Positions 1 through 9,401 are shown, counted from the first letter of the stretch. The stretch is DNA of 54,277 bases from an uncultured archaeon (GCA_902386255.1 CABMII010000100.1:1-54277), one strand, 5' to 3'. The notes: generated by a model from the letters alone, not told the origin. Program-made: numbers and translations.

Positions 1-196
1 ATCATCTGAAAACCATTCATTATTTATAGATAGGGAATAAAAAGTTTAATTTAATTATTATGTAGACCCTACAAAAAATTGAACTACCGTTTTTGGTTAT
101 GGTATTATTTTATAAACTCCGGTCATATGGGGCAGCCTGCACCTATATATAGCTATCTGTAGCCGTGTTTTTAGCAGAAATTGGAAGAAAAATTAG
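1..196. other. AT-rich flank with no recognisable gene
   Basis: This edge contains no open frame of useful length that resembles a known protein, and I see no tRNA or clear terminator. It lies just downstream of the truncated dehydrogenase fragment. It may be where the missing part of that gene was replaced by unrelated DNA, but nothing in it identifies a mobile element. Confidence 0.4.
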
Positions 197-319
197 CTAA
201 CTACTGAAATTGATACCGTACTCAACCAACACTTGTCCTGGCTTTATGTTGGAGATTGTCAATTCCTCGATGCAAAATGGCGTACCGGGTTTGTAAAGGA
301 TTGCAGCATTTGTTTTCAT
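197..319 (-). pseudogene. Truncated zinc-type alcohol dehydrogenase (MDR family), N-terminal 40 residues only
   Basis: The minus strand reads MKTNAAILYKPGTPF, then an acidic stretch and KPGQVLVEYG, before a TAG stop after 40 codons. This matches the start of medium-chain zinc alcohol dehydrogenases (an A-x-L-x-x-P-G-x-P opening, then KPGxVLV). Those proteins normally run to about 350 residues. The catalytic zinc ligands and the Rossmann domain are absent, and reading past the stop gives nothing dehydrogenase-like. The ATG overlaps the TGA of the upstream Nudix gene (ATGA), so the gene was once translated as the last cistron of this operon. The fragment is too short to be functional. Confidence 0.6.
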
Positions 320-918
320 TCTATAAACTCATCTCTGTTAAGGGAAATATTATTAAGCCTTTCGCCAGCAGATTCGAAGGGATTGCTTTGACTTGACATT
401 AAGTTATGATAGGCCAGAAGCCCAATTATGGAGAAACTATCTATGATCTCTTTATTGAACACCATTTCGATGCAGCTTGTCAATGGAATCCATACATGTT
501 GTTCTATTTCATCGGTATGGATTTTTTCACTAGACGTCTCTACGAATTCATTAGTATGGAACAAGTAAGTGGGATTATGCAGGGCATCAAGACCTGGATG
601 GAAAAATAACAAAGGTCTCAAATTGCGGCAATGAACGCCTGTTTCCTCAAGGCATTCACGCACCGCAGATGTTTCAGGCGTCTCTCCATCATCAATTTTG
701 CCACCTGGAATTTCATAGGACAGACGGCCGATCAGTAAACGGTATTGCCGCACCAAAAGCACAGACCCCTCGTGCACGACCACGACACCAGAACGCTGAC
801 CAGTTTCCATTACGAAGTACTCCTTCATGAAGCTGCCAAAATCGGCTGTGACACAGTAAATCCGTTGATACCTGTTTTCGTAGACGACCTGTTTTTCCCC
901 TATTTGCGGTACCTTCAT
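316..918 (-). CDS. Nudix hydrolase, ADP-ribose/ADP-sugar pyrophosphatase type
   Basis: Nudix enzymes split a nucleoside diphosphate linked to another moiety. This one has a full Nudix box: GGKIDDGETPE followed by REC-LEETG, matching G-x5-E-x7-RE-x2-EE-x-G. It has the fold layout of the ADP-ribose/ADP-sugar group (about 200 aa, with an N-terminal strand pair before the catalytic domain). The start at 918 is chosen because AAGGAG lies six bases upstream of that ATG; a longer frame reaches 969 and would overlap the preceding gene. As the penultimate cistron of a nucleotide-sugar operon, it could turn over nucleotide sugars or dispose of by-products. That substrate is an inference. Confidence 0.85.
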   Translation of the reverse strand: MKVPQIGEKQVVYENRYQRIYCVTADFGSFMKEYFVMETGQRSGVVVVHEGSVLLVRQYRLLIGRLSYEIPGGKIDDGETPETSAVRECLEETGVHCRNLRPLLFFHPGLDALHNPTYLFHTNEFVETSSEKIHTDEIEQHVWIPLTSCIEMVFNKEIIDSFSIIGLLAYHNLMSSQSNPFESAGERLNNISLNRDEFIE

Positions 919-956
919 CTTCTTCTCCTTCATACTTGCCATATCATGTTCAAGAC

Positions 957-2597
957 TCACTCCATACATTTTGTAAAGGTGCCGGTTATCAATTCATCAA
1001 GTTTTTGACTTATTTGATCATATAAATCGTTATAGCCTAAAAATTTTGAAGCAATTTTAAATACACACAGAGCTATGGCTATTCTAGGAAGAAACTGATA
1101 TTCATTTAGATTATACTTTTTTCGCAAATTAGCCATTTCAATAATCTTATCATCTTCCAAACGAACTATCAATTCAGAAAGTTGCTTATCCTTAGGAGTA
1201 TAGTATATTGGTATTTTTATTTTTTCTTTTGTTTCGGGATTCTCCCATACAACATCTTCTGTCGGATAATCTTTGGAATTCCAGAGCGGAGATCCCGGGA
1301 AAGCTAAAAGTTTGGTGGCCACACTTATTTGACAGGGTTTATCGATATATTTCATTGTTTGCTGAATAGTTTCTATTAATTCTTCTGGTTTTTCTTCAGG
1401 AATTCCGAAAATAAGGTTTATGGTTGGATAAAGATTTGAATTTATCATAGCTTGAAGAACATCATGATAATCCTGAGATTTAGCTCTTGGCTTGTTTATC
1501 GAAGGAGATTTTATTAATCTTTCTGAAAAGGTTTCAATGCCCAGGGAAACATTATGAAATTTCGCTTCTGCCATTTTCTTTATTAATGGAAGATTTACAA
1601 TTTTCTTGTTTCCTTCTTTTATAATAAAATCTGTCGCACGTGTTTGACAGCTAAATTTTATTTCTTCAGGTATTTCTCCTTTTTTCTTACCTTCAATAAT
1701 TAAATCGCAAAAATCTGTTACTCTTTTATTGCCAGCCTCATTGCCAATTATAAAATCATCATCGTTAATTGAGAATGCCCGTGCCCCATACTTTCTAATA
1801 TGAAAAATAACAAGCTCATAGATTTGTTTTGCAGAAAGCATGTACAGATTTGCAGAAGAATTTTGAGCTTTTGATAAAAATGCAGGGCAACAACAATAAC
1901 CACAATTCGCAAGGCATTTGCTGGAGGTGTATATTCTTGAATTTTCTATAACATATGACCTTTTGTTTATTGAAAGAATTCCTGATGCTCTTTTTCTCAT
2001 GAAGTCCCAATACTCTTCATAGGGTATTTCCATTGACATGGCCAGAGTGAACATCTTATTCTCAAACTCCTTTTCTGTAAGAGGCTTTGAATGCTTGAAT
2101 ATCAAATTCTTATTTTCATCCTGGATAGCCACGCCATCTATATTTTTTATAAATGAAATCAATTGTTTTCTATTTTGATCAGGGGAATAGTTCTCACAGA
2201 TTTTTAATAAGGCATCTTCAGCATAACCAACACAAATTAAGTCGAACCCGCATTTCAGCCATTCTTTAGAATTCAGGGTTGCTGAAAAGCCTCCTGCAAT
2301 AAATAAGGTTTTCTTATTCATTTCTTTAACTATTTTTTTAAGAGTATGAAGAAAATCCAAATCCGATGCCATGTTCCAATGTGTAACGCTTATTCCTATT
2401 ATATCATAATTATTGTTTTTTACTGCATTAATGCATTCGGATTCTGACTTAAAATCCAAATCCAGAACATCACAATCTACTCCGTTCTTATTAAGATGAT
2501 TCTTAAGAATATAAAGGCCGTAGGGAATGGCCAGGCTATCCTGAATTGAATTTGTTGTAGACCTTGAAGTAATCAATAGGATTTTATTTTTTCTCAT
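957..2597 (-). CDS. B12-binding-domain radical SAM enzyme
   Basis: A 546-residue protein with an N-terminal Rossmann-like cobalamin-binding region (ILLITSRST, then the IIGISVTHWN and LFIAGGFSA strands) and a radical SAM core. The core's iron-sulfur motif is CLANCGYC (CX3CX2C) near residue 230. No DxHxxG cobalt-coordinating motif is visible in the B12 domain, which is typical of radical SAM/B12 methylases. The start at 2597 is preferred over 2639 because GAGG lies about ten bases before it and the upstream gene ends at 2645. In this sugar operon it may C-methylate or rearrange a sugar, but the substrate cannot be read from sequence. Confidence 0.8.
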   Translation of the reverse strand: MRKNKILLITSRSTTNSIQDSLAIPYGLYILKNHLNKNGVDCDVLDLDFKSESECINAVKNNNYDIIGISVTHWNMASDLDFLHTLKKIVKEMNKKTLFIAGGFSATLNSKEWLKCGFDLICVGYAEDALLKICENYSPDQNRKQLISFIKNIDGVAIQDENKNLIFKHSKPLTEKEFENKMFTLAMSMEIPYEEYWDFMRKRASGILSINKRSYVIENSRIYTSSKCLANCGYCCCPAFLSKAQNSSANLYMLSAKQIYELVIFHIRKYGARAFSINDDDFIIGNEAGNKRVTDFCDLIIEGKKKGEIPEEIKFSCQTRATDFIIKEGNKKIVNLPLIKKMAEAKFHNVSLGIETFSERLIKSPSINKPRAKSQDYHDVLQAMINSNLYPTINLIFGIPEEKPEELIETIQQTMKYIDKPCQISVATKLLAFPGSPLWNSKDYPTEDVVWENPETKEKIKIPIYYTPKDKQLSELIVRLEDDKIIEMANLRKKYNLNEYQFLPRIAIALCVFKIASKFLGYNDLYDQISQKLDELITGTFTKCME

Positions 2598-2644
2598 TGC
2601 TTTTTGACCTCTTATTTGATTTTTTTGCCAGAAATACAATCATT

Positions 2645-3577
2645 TCATCTGTACTCGGTAAGATATTTTGAAGGGGGGTGTATATATTGCGCTTCCATAA
2701 GGCTTGAAGGGATTGCAGTTGCGCATTCCAGATCAACAATTCGATCTGCAACTTTAACCCTGATTGTATTATCTTTTATACTAATGATCTTACCAGGTTC
2801 CATTCTCTGGAGTTCATTACTCAAAGAAGTTGTTTGTACGATTGTTGCATTGGATATCTTAATATTATGCTTCTCAAAAATGAGATTCGCACATGGATAT
2901 GGTGGAGCAAAGGATCGAACAATTCTTTGAATAATAACTGATGACAATCGCATGTCCAAAGTAACATCATGTGGCGTTCTTTTCCGCCAATAGTTCGCCT
3001 TAGCGTGATCTTGTTCAATTCCATTATACAATGGAACATCAAGAAGCTTCTTATATAAAATTTTAACTCCCCGATAAGCCGATTCATTCACTGTGGTATT
3101 TAAATCAACGATCAAATCTTCAGGGGATATTTCATAAGGGATCTGGAGTAATATGTTACCAGAATCAATTCCTTCATCAATCTTAAAGAAACTGAGTTTA
3201 CTTTTTGTTATTCCCTGAGCGATTATCCAATGAAGAGGATGTCTTCCTCTGTTAAATGGTAATTCCGTAGGGTGAGTTCCAATACAATAACATTTCGGAA
3301 CATTCAACACTTCTTTACGTATTATCTTTGGCCATGAACTAAAAATATAATCAGATGAGAAATTTTCAAGGATGTGTATATTTTCAGATGAATTAATATC
3401 ATTCATTTCATAATAGGGAATGCCCTTTTCCTTCGCAAATCCGGCAATATCTGCAGAATTGTTTGGGAGCAATGATTTAGGCATGGAAATTAGTGCACAT
3501 ATTTTACCACCCATATCGAGTAATCCGCGTGTACAAGAAATAGTGAATTCCGATGTTCCTAAAACGACAAATCTCAT
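2645..3577 (-). CDS. Sugar N-formyltransferase-like protein (Fmt/GART fold)
   Basis: This 310-residue protein resembles methionyl-tRNA formyltransferase and the sugar N-formyltransferases. It has an N-terminal Rossmann half (RFVVLGTSEF), the HPTELPFNRGRHP signature around residues 102-114, and DEGIDSGNIL with Asp138. The family transfers a formyl group from N10-formyltetrahydrofolate to an amine. The preceding gene ends in a PLP aminotransferase domain, and the two overlap by four bases, so a nucleotide-linked amino sugar is the likely acceptor. One oddity is that the catalytic Asn of the N-x-H motif is Gly100 (GTH). The enzyme may use a variant mechanism or belong to a divergent branch. Confidence 0.75.
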   Translation of the reverse strand: MRFVVLGTSEFTISCTRGLLDMGGKICALISMPKSLLPNNSADIAGFAKEKGIPYYEMNDINSSENIHILENFSSDYIFSSWPKIIRKEVLNVPKCYCIGTHPTELPFNRGRHPLHWIIAQGITKSKLSFFKIDEGIDSGNILLQIPYEISPEDLIVDLNTTVNESAYRGVKILYKKLLDVPLYNGIEQDHAKANYWRKRTPHDVTLDMRLSSVIIQRIVRSFAPPYPCANLIFEKHNIKISNATIVQTTSLSNELQRMEPGKIISIKDNTIRVKVADRIVDLECATAIPSSLMEAQYIHPPSKYLTEYR

Positions 3578-5928
3578 AAACTCTTTCCATAAATATTTAA
3601 TATATTTATAACATTATCAACATTCTCCAGAGATTGATCAGGCCCACACGGCAAAAATAGTCCCTGAGTCCCAAAAACCTTCGAATTCAAAAAGTCACCA
3701 TAGTTTTCCAGATACTTTGCTTCATTCAAATCCGGATAAAAAGGACGTGTCTGAATTCCGTGCGATCTCAGGAAATCTATCAACTCTTCACGTTTATCAC
3801 ATAACACTTCTACATACAGAGGAATTTCACCATGAGATACATCAATAGGGATTAATTTGAGAAATGGAAGCTTTGCGATCCCTGATTTATATTTAGCATA
3901 CACTTTTTTTACATGAGCAATTTTTTCCGGAATACGAGCAAGTTGCTCTATTCCAATTGAAGCCTGTATATCCGTAAATCTAAAATTGAATCCTATATCG
4001 GTATAAGATGCATTAATAATGTCAGCTACACCATGAGTACGAATTAACTTGAGCTTTTTATATGTATCCTGATTCCTTGTAACAACAAAACCACCCTGGC
4101 CTGTTGATATCAGTTTAGCTATAGATAATGAAAAACAGCCAATATCCGATTGCGTCCCCATATATCCAGCTTTATTCTTTGAAAGAAAAGCCTGACATGC
4201 ATCTTCTATTACTACCAACCCATTTTCCTGAGCGATCTTATTAACTTTTTCCATATCTGTTGATCTGCCGCCGAGATGTGTAGGCATAATAGCTTTAGTT
4301 CTTGATGTAATTTTTTGCTCAAGTTGTGAAACATCCATTATTGGCACATCTTTTTGTACATCGACCAGCACGACCTTTGCTCCCAGCATCAATGGTGCAT
4401 GGGCTGTTGCGATCCATGTCCTGTTTGGCACAATTACCTCATCACCACGCTTGATACCAAGAGCCATTAGCGCCATGAGCAAAGCCATACTCCCGCTGAT
4501 AGTGGCTATAACATACGGTATGTCGAGTGCTTCTGCAAGAAGTTTTTCGAATTCTTCGGTGACAGGGCCCATGCTGATATGTTCATTGCAAATAGATTCA
4601 GATACTCTTTTAATCTCTTCCTCGCCAAATTTAGTTCTCCACCATGAAATCATATTATTTCCAACTGATCCATTTTCCTTATTTTTGTTGGGTATTATCT
4701 CAATACTGGGCAAAGGTAAAATGAAATGACCACCTTGCTCCAGATATTTCTGATGCTTTTTCATAATTGGCTCGGCATATCTCCATGCAAAGATGAGAAT
4801 GTAGTCTGGTTTCTTCTCATAAATAACGTGAGATGGTAAAACTGGAATATGTAATCCAGGACTTAACACATTATATTTAACAGGATTGTCGTCAACAAGG
4901 AAATCTATTAGATCTCCAAAATCAAATTGATAAATCAATGTAGTGACACCAACTGATGCCCCATAACCTGCAATAGTTTTCCCTTTTGATTTGATGCCAA
5001 GTAGCAGGCCGTGGAGTTCTTTCTTAATATAATCATTTAATTTAGCATATTCTTTGAAAGTTTCAGATTGATCAAGTTTCATATTCAGTTCAAAATTGAT
5101 CGCTTTTGAAACAGAAGGTGATTTTTTATGTGGACCTCCAGTTAATTGTACGAATCCACGTATTGAGCCCCCTTTTGTAGGGATCATTTGTATTTCGAAA
5201 AGTTCCATGCCATGACTTTCAAAAAACTTTGCAAGCGGAATTACAGAGAAATAACTAATATGTTCATGATAAATGTTATCTAAAAGATTGTTTTGTATTA
5301 AGGCTGCCAAATATCCAGTTTCGAATACAAATACTCCATTCGAATCAAGGAGCTTTTTAATACCTTCCAGCATTTCGACTAAATTGTCAATATTTGCGAA
5401 CACATTATTTGCAGTGATGATTGTTGCAGGACCCCGTTCTTTCTTTAATTTCTTTGCCAATTCATTATTGAAAAATGTCGGCAAGGTCTCGACACCGGAT
5501 TCGGTCGCTTTTTCAGCAATACTTTGAGCTGGCTCGATACCCAGAACTTTCATGCCCCTTTTTTGAAAAAATTTTAAAAGTGAGCCATCATTGCTGCCAA
5601 TATCAATTACAAGATTTCCTTTATTGGGCTTCAGAAGTTGAAGAACTTCATCGGCATATTTCTCAAAATGATCCACCAATCCCAACGAAATTGATGTCTC
5701 ATAAAGGTAATCACCGTAAATAATCTTTGGATCAATAATATAAGATAATTGCAATAAGCAGCAAGATTTACAGAAATATAAATCAAGAGGATATGTCTTT
5801 TGTACATCAGCATGTTGTTCAGGAGATACATATTTATCACCTAGTGGTGTTGGAGCAAGATTCATAACCAATTCGAGTTTATTTGAATTACACAAACGAC
5901 ATGTCTTTCGTTGATAACTTTGTTCCAT
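3574..5928 (-). CDS. Fusion: sugar C-methyltransferase (TylCIII type) + DegT/DnrJ/StrS aminotransferase
   Basis: One uninterrupted 784-codon frame joins two enzymes. Residues 1 to about 410 form a TylC3/NovU-type C-methyltransferase. It has an N-terminal zinc-binding region (CRLCNS and FCKSCCLLQL), a SAM motif (VIDIGSNDGSLL), the YHEHISYFS signature of the family and the C-terminal Rossmann domain. From about Met426 a full DegT/DnrJ/EryC1/StrS PLP aminotransferase follows, with VIEDACQAF and the PLP lysine K605 (SIAKLISTGQGG). These families normally occur as separate proteins acting on nucleotide-linked keto-sugars, methylating a carbon and installing an amine. GGAG lies nine bases before the ATG. 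The downstream formyltransferase would complete an N-formylamino branched sugar. Confidence 0.85.
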   Translation of the reverse strand: MEQSYQRKTCRLCNSNKLELVMNLAPTPLGDKYVSPEQHADVQKTYPLDLYFCKSCCLLQLSYIIDPKIIYGDYLYETSISLGLVDHFEKYADEVLQLLKPNKGNLVIDIGSNDGSLLKFFQKRGMKVLGIEPAQSIAEKATESGVETLPTFFNNELAKKLKKERGPATIITANNVFANIDNLVEMLEGIKKLLDSNGVFVFETGYLAALIQNNLLDNIYHEHISYFSVIPLAKFFESHGMELFEIQMIPTKGGSIRGFVQLTGGPHKKSPSVSKAINFELNMKLDQSETFKEYAKLNDYIKKELHGLLLGIKSKGKTIAGYGASVGVTTLIYQFDFGDLIDFLVDDNPVKYNVLSPGLHIPVLPSHVIYEKKPDYILIFAWRYAEPIMKKHQKYLEQGGHFILPLPSIEIIPNKNKENGSVGNNMISWWRTKFGEEEIKRVSESICNEHISMGPVTEEFEKLLAEALDIPYVIATISGSMALLMALMALGIKRGDEVIVPNRTWIATAHAPLMLGAKVVLVDVQKDVPIMDVSQLEQKITSRTKAIMPTHLGGRSTDMEKVNKIAQENGLVVIEDACQAFLSKNKAGYMGTQSDIGCFSLSIAKLISTGQGGFVVTRNQDTYKKLKLIRTHGVADIINASYTDIGFNFRFTDIQASIGIEQLARIPEKIAHVKKVYAKYKSGIAKLPFLKLIPIDVSHGEIPLYVEVLCDKREELIDFLRSHGIQTRPFYPDLNEAKYLENYGDFLNSKVFGTQGLFLPCGPDQSLENVDNVINILNIYGKSL

Positions 5929-5948
5929 TATTTTAGTCTCCAGTTAAT

Positions 5949-7757
5949 CTAATTTGTTTTCAATAAGTATTCATTATTATTAACTTTTATTACAATCTTC
6001 TTTAATTGAAAAAAAGTTTTTTTTGATAAGACCAGTTTTTCAATAAATTGTTCTGTTGCCTTGCGATCATTTTCTTCGGGTGCCCACGGCGCAAAAATGG
6101 TATCACTTCTATCAAACGGTCCCTTTAAAGTTTCATGGAAAACAAGAAATTCTGAAGTTATATTTAAGGTGTGATAGTACGGATTATTTATTCTGTAAAA
6201 AAATTCATGACCAGACAAGTAATCACCCATCTTTATAATTTCTTTGATCTTTCCACTATCATCAAATATGAACACATCAGCAGAACCTTCTATTACATGA
6301 AGAGATTCGTTTTTATTAATGTGTTTATGCGGACGCACATAAGCACCCTTTGTATGTATAATAAACATTTCATGGACTTTTTCGTCGATGTCCTTATGTA
6401 CACATATTCTGCATCTTTTACGTTTATTGTCCATTGATCTTTCTTTCATCCACTCAATATCTTTTCTTCTAATTTTAGCTACATCACATATTGAATAATA
6501 AACTTCATCATTGAATTTACTTAGATTTATATCTTCAAATGAAGAGGTTTTTAATTTGTGATACAATGAAAGTTTACTTTTTGGATCAATGGATAAAAAT
6601 TCTCCCCCATTCTTAACAAATGTTCTGTTTTTTTCAACAATTTTATTTTCTAAGTCTGGATTAAGACTTAAAACACTAAATTTAATATCCTTTTCCTTAA
6701 GTGCAGAAGAAGAAATTATTGGCAGATGTGAAAGCGGCATAAACAAACCCTGTTTATTTTCATTATCGTCTATAATACATTCAATATAATCTTTGAGATT
6801 AAATATATTAATAAAAACGATTGCAGTATGGCCTGCACCAAAAAAAGAAATTTTCTCTCTGTTCGTTTTAAAATCTGAAAAATAGGATGTTATTAAAGTT
6901 TTTTTCCGAGAGAACTCATGAGAAAATGCTATTGCCCTGTTTTTTTCATCCTGAAGTATTTTTCCATTATATGAACGATTATCAAACTCTTCTGAAGGTT
7001 TAAGGATGGCAACCAGGCAATTTTCCATTTGATAAGGAAATATTTCAAAATGTTCAACTGAAAAACCACCATATTCCAAACAGTTTTTAAAAGTAGCGGG
7101 TGTAAAATAAACGGTATGTTCTTCCCAGATGCTTGAATAATCAAAATATTCCAGAGATTTAGTACAATCAGGGACTTCAAATACAACATATCCATCTGGA
7201 TCCAATAATTCCCTGATACTTCTCATGAACTCAGGCAAATCATATACATGCTCAAGAATATGCCGGACTATGATCAGATCAAATTTACCATTCTTATTAA
7301 CGATCTCCTTTGCGTTATCAAGATTAATTTTATCCTGAATTGTCTCAACACCAGTCCAACCATCATTTATTCCCAGATCTTGCTCAGGATCTAATCTCAT
7401 AATTTTGGAGAAACCACGTTTCTTCATCCTCAAAAGAAGTGTATCATCCTTAAAACTTATACCGCATATTGCGGAGTTTTCGTTGATATCGGGTAAATTT
7501 GAGAGGATACCAGCAAGATAATCCAGATGGTCCTGGGGTTCATTGTACGTAATCCAATTATATGGTGGTCTTAGTTCACTTGCTGGAAATGGATTGATCA
7601 GTTGAACAAGCCCACAAGCATTACATAAACCAAGGACCAAAGGATGTTTATATTCATCATCATCAAGAGATTTAATGAACCTGTTGCAAATAGGCTGCGC
7701 CCCAAAATCGATCAATTCAATAACATCACTACTATTGCATACACAACAGCCCTTCAT
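5949..7757 (-). CDS. Fusion: zinc-finger methyltransferase domain + WbuC-type cupin
   Basis: The N-terminal 400 residues follow the TylC3-like layout: a zinc region (CCVCNSS, CNACGLVQL), a methyltransferase domain with the EEHTVYFT signature, and a C-terminal Rossmann-like part. The glycine-rich SAM loop is unusual, reading ICGISFKDDTLL where the family usually has a D-x-G-x-x-x-G type sequence. SAM binding may therefore differ. From about residue 420 a WbuC-like cupin begins, with a metal-site pattern RPHKHINKNESLHVIEG. WbuC cupins occur in O-antigen clusters but have no settled function. The stop overlaps nothing downstream; the start overlaps the SDR gene's stop by four bases (ATGA). Confidence 0.75.
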   Translation of the reverse strand: MKGCCVCNSSDVIELIDFGAQPICNRFIKSLDDDEYKHPLVLGLCNACGLVQLINPFPASELRPPYNWITYNEPQDHLDYLAGILSNLPDINENSAICGISFKDDTLLLRMKKRGFSKIMRLDPEQDLGINDGWTGVETIQDKINLDNAKEIVNKNGKFDLIIVRHILEHVYDLPEFMRSIRELLDPDGYVVFEVPDCTKSLEYFDYSSIWEEHTVYFTPATFKNCLEYGGFSVEHFEIFPYQMENCLVAILKPSEEFDNRSYNGKILQDEKNRAIAFSHEFSRKKTLITSYFSDFKTNREKISFFGAGHTAIVFINIFNLKDYIECIIDDNENKQGLFMPLSHLPIISSSALKEKDIKFSVLSLNPDLENKIVEKNRTFVKNGGEFLSIDPKSKLSLYHKLKTSSFEDINLSKFNDEVYYSICDVAKIRRKDIEWMKERSMDNKRKRCRICVHKDIDEKVHEMFIIHTKGAYVRPHKHINKNESLHVIEGSADVFIFDDSGKIKEIIKMGDYLSGHEFFYRINNPYYHTLNITSEFLVFHETLKGPFDRSDTIFAPWAPEENDRKATEQFIEKLVLSKKTFFQLKKIVIKVNNNEYLLKTN

Positions 7758-8668
7758 AAAGTATCCCCTATAGTTTCACGGGATGAAGCAAAATCAACAG
7801 TTTTTTGAATTCCTTCCTTTAAAGGTGTAAACTTAAATCCTGGAAGAAGTTTAAGGAGTTTATCTATATGATAATGATGATCAACTTTATCTTTAGATCT
7901 TTTTCGTGAATTAATATTGATTTCTGAATTGGTTAAAGGTCTAATAATATTCAATATATCAACAAACGAATAACTTTCCCCGCTGGCAATATTCAATACA
8001 CCGTCATATGATCGAACCATCAATTCATGTATGATTTTCACAACATCATCTATGAAGATAAATTCTCTCTTTTCTTTACCGTCTCCCCATAATGTTATGT
8101 TCTCTTCATTTAATACAGCCTTAATAAAACCAGACGGCCCGTAACATGGCTGGTCTCCGGGACCATATATAACTGGGGGCCTTAATATTACCAAATTGCT
8201 GTTCATTTGTTGCCCAATTGTTTTGTATAAAAGTCTTTCATTGGTATACTTTGCTATTCCATAATATGAAGTTGGCTGAATCTGTGTTTCTTCTGTGATG
8301 CCCATATTATGAATATCTTCACCATAAACAGCAGTCGAGCTGAAATAAACAAAGGACTTAACTGGTTTTTCCTCAAGAACATTGCAAAGGTTTGTCACCA
8401 TCATGATATTTTTATGGAAATTGTCCATATTATCCCCATGCTCTTTCTTCAACATTGAAAGCATAACAACTGCCGTGTTCATGTCAAAGTGATCTTTGAT
8501 GGTTGATACGTCATCCATACTTGTCAGATCCAATGATGGAAACGAAAGTCCCAATACCTCGAGGTCTGGATACTGTCGTCTGTAGAACTTGTCAATATGG
8601 CTTCCGATAAAACCACTATGACCAAGAATGATTAATCGCTGTATTTCGCCTTCATTTTTTATTTTCAT
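7754..8668 (-). CDS. Extended SDR: NAD-dependent sugar epimerase/dehydratase
   Basis: This is a 304-residue extended short-chain dehydrogenase/reductase. It has the NAD-binding loop GHSGFIGSH near the N-terminus, a catalytic Ser/Thr segment YFSSTAVYG, and the YxxxK pair in YYGIAKY. Members act on nucleotide-linked sugars as epimerases, dehydratases or reductases. The exact reaction cannot be told from these motifs. It is translationally coupled to the methyltransferase-cupin gene by a four-base overlap, which suggests both act on the same sugar nucleotide. It probably supplies or reduces the keto-sugar needed by the C-methyltransferases. Confidence 0.85.
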   Translation of the reverse strand: MKIKNEGEIQRLIILGHSGFIGSHIDKFYRRQYPDLEVLGLSFPSLDLTSMDDVSTIKDHFDMNTAVVMLSMLKKEHGDNMDNFHKNIMMVTNLCNVLEEKPVKSFVYFSSTAVYGEDIHNMGITEETQIQPTSYYGIAKYTNERLLYKTIGQQMNSNLVILRPPVIYGPGDQPCYGPSGFIKAVLNEENITLWGDGKEKREFIFIDDVVKIIHELMVRSYDGVLNIASGESYSFVDILNIIRPLTNSEININSRKRSKDKVDHHYHIDKLLKLLPGFKFTPLKEGIQKTVDFASSRETIGDTL

Positions 8669-8710
8669 GAAACCTCTGGCTCCTTTTCACATGCATAGAT
8701 TATCCCTGGA

Positions 8711-9376
8711 TTATTCGAAGTAGATAAACTCATAATCTCCGGTATATCCAAAATGATTATATAACCATATCCATCCGGCAGTATCGAAAAAAGATTCGCA
8801 TGTCAATGCCCAGCACTGAAGATTGAAAAGCTCCTGTTCATCTCGATAACTCTCTAACATAATGTATTTATTCTTACCAACACGTTCGATTTCTGATAGG
8901 GCATTTTCAAGTTCAAAAATCTTAATATTGTGTAAACACCCAAGAGATATTACCAGATCAAAGTATTTGTCACCCCAGGGATATCGATCCTGGGCACGAT
9001 AACGAAATAAATTGCCCCGAATCTCCTCTTTCGCTTCGGCAAGACCATACTTAGATATGTCGAATCCAACTATTGTTGCATTGGAAAGGAGTTGTTTTAA
9101 TTCATACAACAAAAAAGCTTTGCCACATCCCACATCCAATATCTTTGCATCTGACTTGAGGTCATAAATTTCAATTAGCTGCTGTGCAACTTTTTTCCAC
9201 CTGTCATCAATATACTTATAACCGCCATATCCATAGCGGCGGTCTCCATCCCAATAATCAAACTCATATTCCTTTGCTTTCATCATGCAATGGACTTTAT
9301 CGTCTATCATCCGCTCAAGATAATTACGCTTTGTCATCTTATGCAGTGGTGTTATAAGATTTAACAATTTACCCAT
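8711..9376 (-). CDS. Class I SAM-dependent methyltransferase in the heptose operon
   Basis: A 221-residue Rossmann methyltransferase. SAM motif I is ILDVGCGKAFLL, followed by IVGFDIS (acidic ribose-binding residue) and the FDLVISLGCLHN strand. It opens with a conserved-looking tract rich in Tyr and Gly (DRRYGYGGYKYIDDRW) and ends with GYTGDYEFIYFE. Those ends look specific to one family, but I cannot assign the acceptor. GAGG lies twelve bases before the ATG. Its place between the split transketolase and the SDR suggests O- or N-methylation of a sugar intermediate. Confidence 0.75.
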   Translation of the reverse strand: MGKLLNLITPLHKMTKRNYLERMIDDKVHCMMKAKEYEFDYWDGDRRYGYGGYKYIDDRWKKVAQQLIEIYDLKSDAKILDVGCGKAFLLYELKQLLSNATIVGFDISKYGLAEAKEEIRGNLFRYRAQDRYPWGDKYFDLVISLGCLHNIKIFELENALSEIERVGKNKYIMLESYRDEQELFNLQCWALTCESFFDTAGWIWLYNHFGYTGDYEFIYFE

Positions 9377-9401
9377 ATTACTACTTGACCTCTTATTCTT
9401 T

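Noticed and set aside
406-1008. Plus-strand open frames opposite the Nudix and radical SAM genes
   Set aside because: They lie antisense to genes with clear motifs and have no family features of their own.
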